This document shows positions 17,101 to 28,499 of a stretch of 64,000 nucleotides of DNA, in pieces. Both the position numbers and the translations under genes were made by a program. Source of the DNA: Epiperipatus broadwayi (lineage: Eukaryota; Onychophora; Udeonychophora; Euonychophora; Peripatidae); the NCBI GenBank assembly GCA_028023455.1, contig JAQFVV010006701.1:124001-188000 (forward strand), written 5' to 3'. The notes under the pieces were generated by a model, which saw only the letters and a program-made list of their open reading frames with translations, had not been told where the DNA came from and did not search any database. Each line of letters opens with the position of its first letter. Position 1 is the first letter of the stretch.

Positions 17101-18600
17101 TAATTATTTCTATCTGCAATAAAAGACAAAAATTTGGCCAGGTTTTCCATAACATATGAGTCTTCTGAGTATTTACTACGTCTACTATGATAATTTTGGA
17201 GTGACATTATAAATTATAGAGTGCCTATTCTTTTTCTAGGAGATTGGGGTAAAAAATCTCATTGTGTGATATATTTAATTTCGAAGTAGGATTATATTTT
17301 TTCCTTCTTAAAATCTTTTTTTGTATTCATTTCTAGCATAGAAGAAAGTTTTTGAAATGTAATAGAATTGTGGATAATAAAAATTGTTTGGATTTCTATT
17401 AGTGTTTTAGGAAATGTAAGAGTTTTTAATTGATGAGTGGAATAATTTAATTTTTTTTGGTAGTCTAAAAAAGTGAATCAGATTCTTGGTTGTTGAGAGA
17501 GTTATTACCTTTTGGGATTCTGTTGTTTTTTTTTAATGACTTTACCTGAAGATTTATTTTCTTTAGATCATTTTTTCCTCACTTTTAAAAACTTATCTTC
17601 TTCATCTGAGCCTGAGATATAGTTATTATGTATATTGTCTGTTGTGTAAGCATATCTGATGCAATTACAGTATTATTATTTTGAAGGACATGTTTAATTT
17701 TAATCAACTGTATTGTGTCAAAGGAAATTTGAATTCATAAAATGTGACTGTTCATCTCCAACAGTGAATTTTGACTATGATTATTATTGATTGTGATAGA
17801 ATTTGTTTTGTTCCCTTGTATGGTGTATCTTTGGAGCATTGGTGAGATTTTGATTTTTGAAACCATAATATTGACAAATTCAATTCGGATATTTATTAAT
17901 GAGGTGTTTCCTGGATTAGCACAAAAAAACACTATTGCAGGAATGCTTCCAAGTATGATGATACAAGTGAACTATCCATGGAGTGTAGGGTGGCTATATC
18001 AAATGGTTGACTCCTTTTATTTAGTATGGCATCAAAAGTAGTTAAGTTGGTTAGTATTGAAATTTTTTTTTTTTGTCTTTTAGCAGATATTTAAAATTAG
18101 TGATTTTTTCATAGCTGTTTAATAAAATTTGTAAATTATATTTACTGAAATTTATATACCAATTTTTAACTTTACCTTCTAATTTTATTTGTTCTTTATA
18201 TTTGTGTAGCGAATAATTTTATTACTTAAAAAGTAGACCTTGAGTTGGAAGATTTGTTTTTGCAAAATATTGTTAAATTCTGCAATTAAATAATCGTTAT
18301 TAGGGTGAGCTAAAATTTTGTATATAATTACTAATGTCAATGACTGCTAAGTTTAGTATTTTATCATTTTTGAACTTGTGAAGTTATTTGAATTCAGTAT
18401 CAACTATCAAAAATTTGTTTTTTAATATTAAGTTCATTTTCGTTTTTAGTAATAAATTCGGAAATATATGTATTATTACTTTCATTATCGTCAAAATCAT
18501 AAATTTATAAAATATTATGTTTTTATAGTTTTGATTTTGTTATGAGTTTTAATGATGCTTGCATAAGTAATTTTACAATTTTTAGAATTATTACAGTCAG
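14150..18600 (-). pseudogene. Decayed L1/Tx1-like LINE (endonuclease-RT protein)
   Basis: The minus strand holds many co-oriented frame fragments in the order expected for a LINE ORF2. Around 16.9-16.4 kb the translation resembles the end of an AP-type endonuclease (RYPTLIDLFYFCDF, like the SRIDLFLVS block). From 15.55 to 15.2 kb it gives RT remnants: VAFDLVFILKLL, LLNKKVCITLNGKTLPRF, and ITFMDDIVVF as the FADD-type catalytic box. The 128-codon frame 14853-15239 ends in KISLVNILMFQKINYLLSSL, which resembles the post-RT block of L1/Tx1 elements. A Cys/His motif (CAIHHKDEETIEPFLLQC) lies near 14.4 kb at the expected C-terminus. The region upstream of 17.2 kb may be ORF1. Many frameshifts and stops make this an old copy. 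The clade call is tentative, with the I/Jockey group as the alternative. Confidence 0.55.
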
Positions 18601-18710
18601 TTTCGGAATTAAATAAATTTTGAACTTATCCTCTTGGTATTTTTTTAAAATATGTATTTTGTTATTATTTACTTCTACTTCTGAATGTAGGTTTACATTC
18701 TTTCTATCAA

Positions 18711-18931
18711 TATGTAATATAGGGTATATGAGCACAGACTTTCACACCACCCACCTCTCTCCACTCTGTCTAATAACACTGATACACCTAAACACATATA
18801 TGCTGAAATACGTATATTGGTGATTATTTATCTTTTCAGCATATATGTGTTTATGTGTATCAGTGTTATTAGACAGAGTGGAGAGAGGTGGGTGGTGTGA
18901 AAGTCTGTGCTCATATACCCTATATTACATA
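18711..18931. mobile_element. Family B fold-back element
   Basis: Two ~98-bp arms (18711-18808 and 18834-18931) are near-perfect inverted copies, differing at only a few bases, so the structure is young. The loop holds the 3' half of a family B ribozyme on the plus strand: GAAATACGTATA, followed at 18817 by TTGGTGATTATTTATC, the sequence that follows the predicted cleavage site in copies B1 and B2. The arms include the segment ending in AAAGTCTGTGCTCATATACC, where other copies have a tRNA B-box. Confidence 0.85.
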
Positions 18932-19159
18932 TATATAGCCACAGGTATATAACAAGCCTGTGTTTCAGTTATTCTTTCTATCAGTAACATATGAAATTTC
19001 TAGCATTGAAGGATTTATGTCTTTTAAAAAGTTGTGTAATTAAGCTTAGTTCTGTTTTAATTTTATCAAGAATGTTGCTTTCCATATGTACGAATATTGA
19101 TAATTTTTGCCACAAGATTTTCGGTCATTATTTCTGTATTGGATTAGACAAGTAATAAT

Positions 19160-19440
19160 AGGATATAATAAATCATAGTAATGAAATATAAAAAAGGAAC
19201 AAAGTCACTGTAGTAATGAGAGTGGTCTAACTTCAGGTAGTTACAAAAATATCTGCTGACGCATGGGTTTGGTTTCTTGTTTTAATAGTATGTAATTTTG
19301 TTTTGAGAGATTCATTTATATTTGTAAAGTATGAAATTAATGATCTTGTGAACTAGATTCTCAAAAGAATGAAAATGATGATTATTATTTTGGGCAAAAT
19401 ATTCTGCATATGCTTTCAATGAAGCCCATTATTGTTGGTA
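19160..19440 (-). pseudogene. 3' end of a second L1/Tx1-like copy
   Basis: Segments such as GCATGGGTTTGGTTTCTTGTT (with one base difference per few) and GAGAGTGGTCTAACTTCAGG resemble the 3' end of the LINE near 14.1-14.2 kb (ACATGGGTTGGATCTCTCATT). Orientation is the same. Only the terminal few hundred bases remain. Confidence 0.35.
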
Positions 19441-19586
19441 TTTGCATGAAATAATACTAGTAATAAAATGAGATATGTTTAGAGAAAAAGGATTTTAAAA
19501 AAATAAATTTTACATGGTTCTTTCTTGAAATGGATGATAAATTTATATTCATAAAGCATATTTCAAAAGAAGAAAAATGCTGTAAA

Positions 19587-19850
19587 CAAAGGCAAAACTC
19601 TCCATACAGTAGTGCCACCCTGTGCCAACCAGAGTAATCAATGGATGTCAGAAGGGTTGTGCATAAAATCTCTATCTAGTGCCTACTTATTCAATATTCT
19701 AAATGTGATTAAACAAGGCAAAACTCTCCATACAGCAGTGCCACCCTGTACCAACCAGAGTAATCAATGGATGCCAGACGGCTTGTGCATAAAATCCCTA
19801 TCTAGTGCCTACTCATCCAATATCTGTATGGAGAGTTTTGCCTGTGTTTA
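19587..19850. mobile_element. Family A arms, tandem pair plus inverted end
   Basis: Two direct copies of the family A outer arm (about 19587-19700 and 19713-19824) each read GGCAAAACTCTCCATACAG, through AGAGTAATCAATGGATG, to CCTACTTATTCAATATT or its variant. A short inverted end (19825-19850) follows. Both direct copies stop at the CCAATAT(C) point, which is next to the ribozyme cleavage position in complete copies. Confidence 0.8.
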
Positions 19851-20404
19851 CAACAATTATGTGCTAGTATAAGAGCTGGTGATCATGTGAAGAAAAATGT
19901 TATTGGAGAGCATTTTTATATCGATTTTAACTAAGAAAGCCTGATATTTTGGTTTCAGAAGCCAATATTTGAAATTTTGTATGATATATGTAGTGTTATT
20001 TGATGTGTTTAGAAACTAAAATTATATAAATTAAATATGAACAATACTATACAGTTTTAAATTGCCAATAATGTACAATACAAGCAGATAATTTGAAGGG
20101 GTAGTTATAATTTTTATGCATGTGATTAAGAATTTAATTACAGTAGTATAATAATTATCTGAAAATCAATGATATGATGAGTGATTGTTTGGACCACTGT
20201 TGCCCTTCCTCTCATTAATTTGTATGTTAACAAATTATTCTTGTTATCTAATGTAGCCATTTATAAATATGTATTTGAAAATACAAAAACAATAAAATAT
20301 CACATGACCTACCACATATATTTTATTGGGCTAAATCAAATGCTGACTACATAGTATAACTGCTTATAGTTGACAAAAAACTAAAGAGACCATAATGTAT
20401 ATAA

Positions 20405-20635
20405 ACTAAACTAGTTTCAGATCTATATGACTATTCAAGCAAGTTGGATTAGATTGGAAATATTCAAATGTTTTCAATTTGAATTGATAGCTTTGCAAAA
20501 TAACATATAGATAAGTGATGGTTACTGGCGGGAAGGTATATTAAATCCTCAAGGTCTACATGCATTGTTTTAAAATCCAAAGCTCCTCAATGATGACAGC
20601 CATTTGCTTAAAACTAGTCTGAGGATATTGAATAA
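20405..20635 (+). mobile_element. Family A ribozyme repeat, copy A1 body
   Basis: A ribozyme tail-like AAACTAGTTTCAGATC at 20408-20423 is followed by about 200 bp of family A body and then a full ribozyme at 20575-20633. The same body is found at 26362-26559. The spacing of the two ribozyme half-sites (20416 and 20619, 203 bp) would define a small monomer. Confidence 0.65.
20575..20633 (+). ncRNA. Hammerhead-like ribozyme, family A copy A1 (core mutated)
   Basis: Stem I is perfect: TCCTCA (20584-20589) pairs with TGAGGA (20620-20625). An outer helix formed by ATCCAA with TTGAAT has one mismatch. Stem II is AGC with GCT. The box is AAAACTAGTC, with a GUC cleavage site after 20619. Two core changes are present, ATGATGA for CTGATGA and AAAAC for GAAAC, and either is expected to abolish cleavage. 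This is therefore a decayed copy that still keeps its pairing. Confidence 0.6.
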
Positions 20636-20929
20636 GGTAACATAGGATAAAGTGTTATCATCTGCCATCTATTATTACTTAAAGTTTACAGTAAGAGATA
20701 TAAAGATAATGAATAGAGGTATATTGCTATTTGAAGATATACAATTAGAAGTAGATCTGATTTTAGATTTATTTTTTAAAAAGAATGATTATGTTTTATA
20801 AAAAATATCAAACTATTTATAAAATTAAAAAAAAAATATTTAAGAAGATATTTATTTATTAGTGATTAAATTAAAATGACAAAATTTCTTCAAAGTAATT
20901 TTTCTCTATCTTTTATTTACTAATGTATA

Positions 20930-21420
20930 TAAGTACCAACATTTTTTTCTATTTTAATGATAGTTGCCTTACAGACAACTTTGTGAAGCAGACATCAAGA
21001 TACCTGACAGATGTAAGCAATAAAATATCTAATTTAAATTTACTGAAATCAAAATATCAACAACAGCCTCATTTTCTTAATTTCTAGAGTTACAGTATGC
21101 TAATGATGTTGCTATATTGAACAATCTAAAGATTGTTTGAATGTAACATATAAATATATTGGTTTAATAATAAACATTCTAAAACATCACAAAATTTGTT
21201 AATCAGTGATGGAAAAAATCTTCAGCCGTTTTTAATAAGGTTAACGCAATCATATGATGTATGAAAGTACATTGATTTTTATAGAAGGAGATTAGGAAAC
21301 TTTGCTCTCTCATCTAAAGTAAAATAACAAATACTGCAATAATTATAATTTGAATAATAAACAACAAATTATGCATTTGAGAGTCTTGAGGACCATACAA
21401 AATTTAGAATCGTCACTTAA
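20930..21420 (+). pseudogene. LINE reverse transcriptase fragment (YAND box)
   Basis: The plus-strand translation near 21085-21150 gives ELQYANDVAILNNLK, a decayed form of the LQYADDVAIL catalytic box of non-LTR reverse transcriptases. It is followed by YKYIGLIINILK, as expected for the next conserved block. The flanks are frame-shifted. The family is not resolved. Confidence 0.4.
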
Positions 21421-21908
21421 TATCTTAAATATTGATATTAAATAAATGTACAAAATCAGTAACTTTATTGAAATCTTTTATTTGTATAACAAAAAGAATA
21501 TATTCAAATTATAAATAAATATAGTTATTGATTTATGGATTTTCAATATCTGATAATCTTGATTAATAACCTGAGTATACCAATATTTTATTTTTCAAGA
21601 GTAGCCATCTGTTTTATAATTTTATTTTTGATAAACATTATTTATAAAATGTTTAAAAGTTTCTGATTTAACTTTGGCTCAAATGATCTCCCTTTTTTTT
21701 TTATCACAAGTAGACATTAAAATAAATAAAAATAACATTATTTCTATGTTCAAAAGAGCCATCTATTAATAATTTCTACATTTCAAATATTAAATAAATG
21801 CTTTCTTCTTTGATATACTTAAAATAATAGTAAATTTCTTTTTTAAAATATAATAATTCAATATCATTTCTATTATAATTGTGTCATAAACTGACTTACA
21901 ACTTTGCT

Positions 21909-22833
21909 AATAAATATATAAATTCAACATTCCTTTTCTTTTTAAAACTTGTTTTTATTCCAACTATAATTTTCTTTCTCCTTCCAATACAACGTTTCAA
22001 CTACATTCTGTAGTCATTATCAAGTTTCCTTAAAAAATAATAATAATAATAATAAAATAAATAAATAAAAATAAAAAACAAAAATAATAACACAAATAAA
22101 TAAAATATTAATACATTCCAAATATATAATATTCAATTAAAACCATAATATTATTATAATCTACAAATACAATTATTTACCTCCTTCCCTAACTTTAATT
22201 ATTTCTTTTAAATTACCTTTATAAATTAATACTCTTCCTATATAAATTTATTATCTTTTCTCTAAATCTTTACCTATTAACATTCTTTTTATAATCCCCC
22301 CCCCTTTTTTTTTTATTTTTATATATTATTCCTATATTATCTTATTTTTTATCTCTATTTATTAACATTCTATTTAATACTGGTTTATACTGATCTATAT
22401 ATACTTCCTCTTTTTTTATTCTCTCTTTAAAATTTGTAACGCATTCCAATGGCCTTATATCAAAATTTTCATGCTTAAATTCCTTTTTATGAATATATAT
22501 AGCAGATTTTTTATCATATAAATGCTGCCTTAATCTAGTTTTTAATTTATTCTTACTTGTTCCTATATAAGTCATATTTATATTACTTTTTTCACAATCC
22601 ATACATTTAATTATATATACTGAATTTATACATTCTAAAATATCAATTTTATCATAATCATTTATTAACTCACCCAAACATTGTTTATTTTATTATTATT
22701 ATTATTTTTTAAGGAAACTTGATAATGACTACAGAATGTAGTTGAAACGTTGTATTGGAAGGAGAAAGAAAATTATAGTTGGAATAAAAACAAGTTTTAA
22801 AAAGAAAAGGAATGTTGAATTTATATATTTATT
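21909..22833 (-). mobile_element. Truncated PLE between inverted 3' arms
   Basis: Arms at 21909-22056 and 22689-22833 are nearly identical and inverted. Between them, on the minus strand, lies a GIY-YIG endonuclease frame. Penelope-like elements are known for inverted or tandem terminal copies and 5' truncation, which fits. Each arm contains the hairpin motif ACTACA-GAA-TGTAGT flanked by TTGATAATG and TTGAAACGTTGTA. Confidence 0.8.
22342..22677 (-). CDS. PLE GIY-YIG endonuclease domain (partial)
   Basis: This 111-codon minus-strand frame lies wholly inside the inverted-arm PLE. Around residues 20-55 it reads VYIIKCMDC, then MTYIGTSKNKLKTRLRQHLYD. This gives the two tyrosines of the GIY-YIG signature, the Arg of the next helix and a His, and a Cys pair (CMDC) sits between the two strands as in many PLEs. 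The conserved Glu expected late in the domain may lie in the KERIKKEEVYIDQY stretch. In PLEs this domain follows the RT and nicks target DNA. No RT remains upstream. The frame is open to a stop, with no frameshift, so the insertion is not very old. The Met start is arbitrary. Confidence 0.75.
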   Translation of the reverse strand: MGELINDYDKIDILECINSVYIIKCMDCEKSNINMTYIGTSKNKLKTRLRQHLYDKKSAIYIHKKEFKHENFDIRPLECVTNFKERIKKEEVYIDQYKPVLNRMLINRDKK

Positions 22834-24630
22834 ATCATGGAGCTATAATTTAAAAAGAAAAAGAAGTGAAAAGATGTGTATATAATTATATTATTACAAC
22901 TTTGCTATAAAACTTTGGTCATTTTGAGGTACTTAATGCAGATAGGCTCTAGGGAAATTCATACCTATGTAAAAAATCAACAACTTTTCCCATAACATTT
23001 CGGAAGTATTTATTATATACTTTTGCAATTTTATCTACCAAGTTTACAATATTTAAAATAATTTTTACAAAGTGGAAGATTATAAAAATCTATTTCTCAA
23101 TTATTTACAATGTTAAATGAATTTAGCTTAGACTTATTCTGCTTAATACTATTTTTTTAAAAATGTATTGTAAGCTGTGAGCGACCATTGTTTATTTAAA
23201 AGGATTTAGTTATTGTTTACAAACTTGTTTTTAAATTTGTCTTTAGTATACCATATGTTAAAATAAATTACAGTTTTTGTATAAATTTATTATTTTCGTG
23301 TTGGTTTTATTTTCTGAATTATTTGGTACTCTATCTCATAATTGATTTTAATTAGAAAAGTTAGTCAACATTATTATATTTTCATTTACCATTGTCAAAC
23401 TTCCTCCACTCACAACTTTGACGCCATCCATTTCAGATTAATACAATAATGATTATTACTAATCATTTTCGAAACTAGAGATTATCTGTAGCATAGATAT
23501 TCCATTTTATACTAAATGTATAATACTATTTTCAGTAACTTATATATTTTCTATAATGTCATTTAACATTTTAAAAAGATAAAGCAAATGTGGTCTTACA
23601 TAACTATCAAAGTGTAAATTATATTTAAATGTTAATACATACTCAAGTATTAACAAAACAAGAAACTTTCTACTGAGAAATATAATGAAATGTATCACAA
23701 TAAATCAAATACTAATATGCATGTGTACATATGTGGTACAATTATTAATATCATTGCAATATTACAGGACTTCTTTGCTTATTAACATGAGCTTTTATGA
23801 ATACTTTTTCCCAACCTAGTTCAGGGCTCTTTATTATATGTCATTTCCAAACAGTACAGTGTGGTATTATTATTTTCACATTTCTAAATTTTTCTAGCTT
23901 ATGGACTTTGTCAAAATAAACAGACTTTAAAAAAAACATTCTGTACAAGTCCTTAGCAGTAGAAATACTTCATGAACTAATCAGGCACATTAGCATATAT
24001 GCACACAAATATATTATACAATGTGTGTGTAAATAAGTATGATAACTTCATCACTAAAATATAATAAATCAAAGGCAGTATCAAGAGAAAAAGGTGTTTT
24101 GCATCAAAAATACATTAAAACTGCCTTTAATATTTTTGAGATTATTTTCAAATATATCGTTAATTTGTTATATATATATGCATATGATCATAAATTTCAA
24201 ATTAGTTCATGTATCAATTTGCTTGATGTTAGTATTAGCATTATGGAAATATTTAATCAGAGTCACCAATCATATTCAAGGTAATAGGCTATTCAAGAAT
24301 TTTAAAAATATCTGTATCAACAACACTTTCAATTAGCATATATTATTTAGATAATTGCCAGTGCAATCCAGCTGGAACATTGATATAATACATATAATGA
24401 CAACAATCAAATAATACACATGAGAATCCAAAGTATATATTATACTTTTTACCCATAAAACTTTTACACTTTCTTCTGATAATTATCATTTTCCAATCTA
24501 CTTTTCATATAAGATCTTAGAGTCATAAATGAAATTGGATTCATTTTTTACTTGTAAAGTAGATTTGATACTGAAGGGTGGGGCATTGCACTTACATAAT
24601 TACTGCTCAGAAGGCTTATTGCTTTTGTTA
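22834..24630. other. AT-rich DNA, nothing recognised
   Basis: Two overlapping frames of about 80 codons at 24039-24336 have no domain and look incidental. No repeat was assigned. Confidence 0.5.
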
Positions 24631-24632
24631 TT

Positions 24633-24696
24633 ATATATTATTAGTGTTATATATATATATATATAACACTAATAATATATATATATATATATATAT
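24633..24696. repeat. Cruciform-prone palindrome with (TA)n
   Basis: ATATTATTAGTGTTA and its exact inverse flank a (TA)n centre, followed by more (TA)n. Confidence 0.85.
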
Positions 24697-24783
24697 ACAT
24701 ACACTCATACAAAGGGAGTAAATTGTACCCCTTTAGGATATGAATTAAGAGGACTAAATGTTGAACAAAGGATCAAGAATAGA

Positions 24784-24990
<207 letters not shown>

Positions 24991-25106
24991 CATCCATATC
25001 CATTCATCCATCCATCCACCCATTCCCAAAATAAGGCAAACCTATTGAAAAGCAAAATGATGGGAAAAAATATAAATAACAACTCCACTCTGAAAATGAA
25101 GAATCA

Positions 25107-25460
25107 ATGAACTTCCTAAATAAAAAAACAAACACCAAAAAGAGGAAATCTGATAAAACTGATAAGTCAAGTTCAGAGGAGGATATTATTCAAAGCACAA
25201 GAAGTAAATGCCCTATTAAATTCCCCAAGCATGAAAATAAATCATCAGCCAAAAGGAAGGCCGTGGAAAAGAAAATCAAAAGAAATGAGGATGGCAACAA
25301 CCTGGCTTTCTTGCAATCTTCAGCTGATACAGCAAACAAACTTATAACCAGGAACACAGTACATACAAGAAGCTACTTAAAGCAGCCAAGATTAATTAAC
25401 TCAGACAGTGAAGCTGCTGCCACAGAATCTGACTCAACAGTCATTTGTGATAAACTTTAA
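25107..25460 (+). CDS. LINE ORF1-like basic protein (partial)
   Basis: The 117-codon frame is rich in Lys, Ser, Thr and Asp: it begins with Lys-rich KKTNTKKRKSDKTDKSSSEE and ends in an acidic Ser/Thr tail. There are no membrane segments and no zinc knuckles. About 80 bp downstream a second frame starts with an AP-endonuclease N-terminus. That ORF1-then-ORF2 arrangement is what supports the LINE call, since the protein itself shows no recognisable domain. It may be the end of a longer ORF1 whose start was lost in the microsatellite upstream. Confidence 0.45.
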   Translation: MNFLNKKTNTKKRKSDKTDKSSSEEDIIQSTRSKCPIKFPKHENKSSAKRKAVEKKIKRNEDGNNLAFLQSSADTANKLITRNTVHTRSYLKQPRLINSDSEAAATESDSTVICDKL

Positions 25461-25540
25461 TAGTAAATGATTTATTTTAATATTGATGCCCTTCATTGGA
25501 TTGTTTTATGGTAGGTACAAGCAGCCAACAAACAAAATTA

Positions 25541-25910
25541 TGAAATATAAATTTTGTGGTCTGAATACTTGTGGAATAAATTCGATCAGCAGAATATATG
25601 CTATCAAGAAATGGGTTAAATTAAGCCATCCCCATATCTTCTTTATGGGAGAAACCAAATACCATATAAACTCTAACTATAAAATCATAGAAACATTTAG
25701 GAACCTGTGTTATTGGAAACTGTCCCCACAAACAATGCATAGCTGATGGAGTAAGTTTCCTACTTAACATAAAACATCCACCTGATAATTTCAAGATACT
25801 ATATTTATACATTGTATAAGTACTCCAAAATATGTAACCATCCCAACAATGTGATAATTTTTGTATAATGAAGTATTTATAATCATTGGCATAATTCATA
25901 CTTGAGTAAC
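25541..25910 (+). pseudogene. LINE AP-endonuclease N-terminus (truncated)
   Basis: From MKYKFCGLNTCGINS the frame runs to HIFFMGETKYHIN. LNTCGIN matches the first Asn-containing motif and MGETK the catalytic Glu motif of APE-type endonucleases at the start of LINE ORF2. A stop occurs at about codon 68, and translation can be followed in another frame (GVSFLLNIKHPPDNF) until the (TA)n array at 25918 cuts it off. The remaining endonuclease and all of the RT are absent. Confidence 0.6.
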
Positions 25911-25913
25911 AGT

Positions 25914-26024
<111 letters not shown>

Positions 26025-26254
26025 TTCAATTTGTATGCAATCCTATGTATATACATACAATTAGTCATAAAACCTGTATAACATCATTATGAATTCTATG
26101 TAAACATTGAGTACTGAATAAAATTTATCTTTGGAAAAAAGATTATAATGTTACAATTGAATTTTTAATATTTGTAACATATTTATGTTTAATTCTAAAA
26201 AAATAAATAAGTTTTTGAAGAATGTGAAGGCGTTTTATTGGAAATCATAATATC

Positions 26255-26677
26255 AAAACAGGCGAAACTCACTATATATATTGCCACACACAGCAAGCTA
26301 GAGTAATCAATAAATGCCAGAAGGCTTATGCATAAAATCCCTTCCAAAATGTATGAGTACTGAACTGGGTTCAGACCCATATGACTATATAAGCTAATGG
26401 GCTTGGACTGAAAACATTAAGGTGTTTTCAGTTTAAGACTCATAGTTTTGTAGTTAAATGAAGATAAAAGGTGGGTTTGCATTAGATGCTAAGATCTAAG
26501 TGCAGTGCTCTCAGATCCAACGTTCTTGACTGATGAAGTCCATAAGCCAGAAACTAGTCTGGGGATATTGGATGAGTAGGCATTAGATGGGGATTTTATG
26601 CACAAGCCTTCTGGAATCCATTGAGTATTCTAGCTTGCTGTGTGTGACAATATATATAGTGAGTTTTGCCTGTTTTA
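26255..26677 (+). mobile_element. Family A fold-back element with ribozyme, copy A2
   Basis: The left arm (26255-26341) is inverted relative to the right arm (26589-26677). Both outer ends read AAAACAGGC, and the arms share the AGAGTAATCAATAAATGCCAG-like block. Between them lie about 190 bp of family A body and a ribozyme, followed directly by the right arm. Nothing is encoded. The layout is the same as copy A3 at 28.5 kb. Confidence 0.85.
26515..26573 (+). ncRNA. Hammerhead-like ribozyme, family A copy A2
   Basis: The core CTGATGA (26530-26536) and the box GAAACTAGTC (26550-26559) are both intact. Cleavage is predicted after C26559. Stem I (CTTGA with TGGGGA and neighbours) has one G-G mismatch next to the first pair. 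The outer helix ATCCAA (26515-26520) pairs perfectly with TTGGAT (26568-26573). Stem II is weakened (AGTCC against AGCCA-type sequence). The ancestral fold is clear, but present activity is doubtful. Confidence 0.6.
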
Positions 26678-26739
26678 ACAACAGTTATACACAAGCATAA
26701 GAGGTAGTAGTCATGTGATGTTTATTGGCTTAAATCCTA

Positions 26740-28030
26740 ATATCCTATTAATACATTTATACAACTGCACTAGAAACGCTTATTTTTTTTAAATTGGTAG
26801 GAAAAGATTAATACATAGATGGAAGTATGATTAAATATACTATTATTACTTTTGACAGTTTTAAATTATTATTATATTTTAAAATAATTTATAAATTTTT
26901 ATAACTTTATTTTTAAATCGATTAATTTATTTGAATATTGGTAAGATTTAAATTCCATATAAATATGTTTTAATTACCAGAAATATAATTGTACTAAAAT
27001 TATAGTATTACTGAGAAAGACCATTAAAAAGATCAAAATAAAAAAAAATAAAAAAGGAATGTAAACTTTCATATGTAATTGAAGATTTTTTTAAAAAATG
27101 GTACTTTTTAACTATTTTCGCGACTGATCGTAAACTAATGGAATCTTCTTCAATCTAACAACATTTTAGTGAAAATTTGTATGGAAACTCAGATCTGATT
27201 TACTAGTTTAGTTATTTTTATCTGAAAATGTAATTTATACACGTATTTATATTATATATTTTTTGAAATTAAAATGAAAAATAATTTTGGAAATGATTTC
27301 CAGTTTTGAAATTAAATTGATGCTTAGTTGTTTTTATTTAGTATCAAATCATTATGCTTCAATAATCAAAAAATAATATATATATATTATTTTTTTAGAT
27401 TTAAAAAATTAATAATAGATATAAACTAATTTGAAGTTAAATAATCAGCAAAACTAGTGAAACTAAATTGAGGCATTAATCATACTCTTAAATACAATTC
27501 ACCAGAAAAAAAAATCATATTGTTTTTTTAATTAGAGGTTTCTTTACCAAAAAAACTTGTCTATAATGATTTGATTTCTATCCATAGTTCATCAGTATTT
27601 GAAAGTCAGATCAAGTGAAGTTATCTTTGAAAAAGCACGTTAAAGGCAATTTGCTCCTCTTTCCAATGAAGTTTTTAAAATAGGAATACGAATTATTTAT
27701 TTTTATAATTTCTTTTGTAAAAGTTATATTTTTAAAGCAATATTTTTATTGTATAAAAACACATCTAAAATTTATATATGAGATTTTAAAAATTAATTGA
27801 TAAACATTTCAACTATGTACTACATTTACAATTATATTTTTATATGATATCAAAATGAATTATTTCAATACAAAACTATTTTTAACTGTAAGAAGAAAAT
27901 TAAATTTATAAGTATAATATTAAAATTAGTTTTTAGTATTGGGTTGTAAAAAAATTGGTGGAATAATACTATTTACTTTACAAATATATATATATATATG
28001 TAATATACAAATCAATATATATATATATAA
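26740..28030. other. AT-rich DNA, nothing recognised
   Basis: No coding, RNA or repeat structure was seen beyond short (TA)n tracts near 27985 and 28015. Confidence 0.5.
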
Positions 28031-28034
28031 AATA

Positions 28035-28036
28035 CA

Positions 28037-28087
<51 letters not shown>
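28035..28087. repeat. (TA)n microsatellite
   Basis: A perfect TA run. The Ile-Tyr frames on both strands across it are artefacts. Confidence 0.95.
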
Positions 28088-28089
<2 letters not shown>

Positions 28090-28499
28090 ATGCTTGTGTA
28101 TATATACTTATATCCAAATCTGTAGAATTGATTAAATTTGATTAAACATTTTTTTTCATTTTCTATTTTCATCAACATAATTTTTAATTGAAAAAGAATT
28201 AAACCCTATACATATGCACTGTAATGTTGTTTTAATACTCTAAAAAGTAATAGACAATCTAATATTTCAGAATAGAATAATCTCCCCCCCCCACACACAA
28301 GTATTTTCTACATAGGATTTACATTCTGCAAAAACTACAAAGGTCTCCTATTTTTATAAAACATAAACTATTATTAATGACCAGTAAGTATTATGTTATG
28401 CCATTTTATTGAAAATTGTATTAACAATTTTAATAATAGTAAAATTTAAACTACTAAACTTCACATAGTCACTATTTCTTATGCTTGCTCATAACTGTC

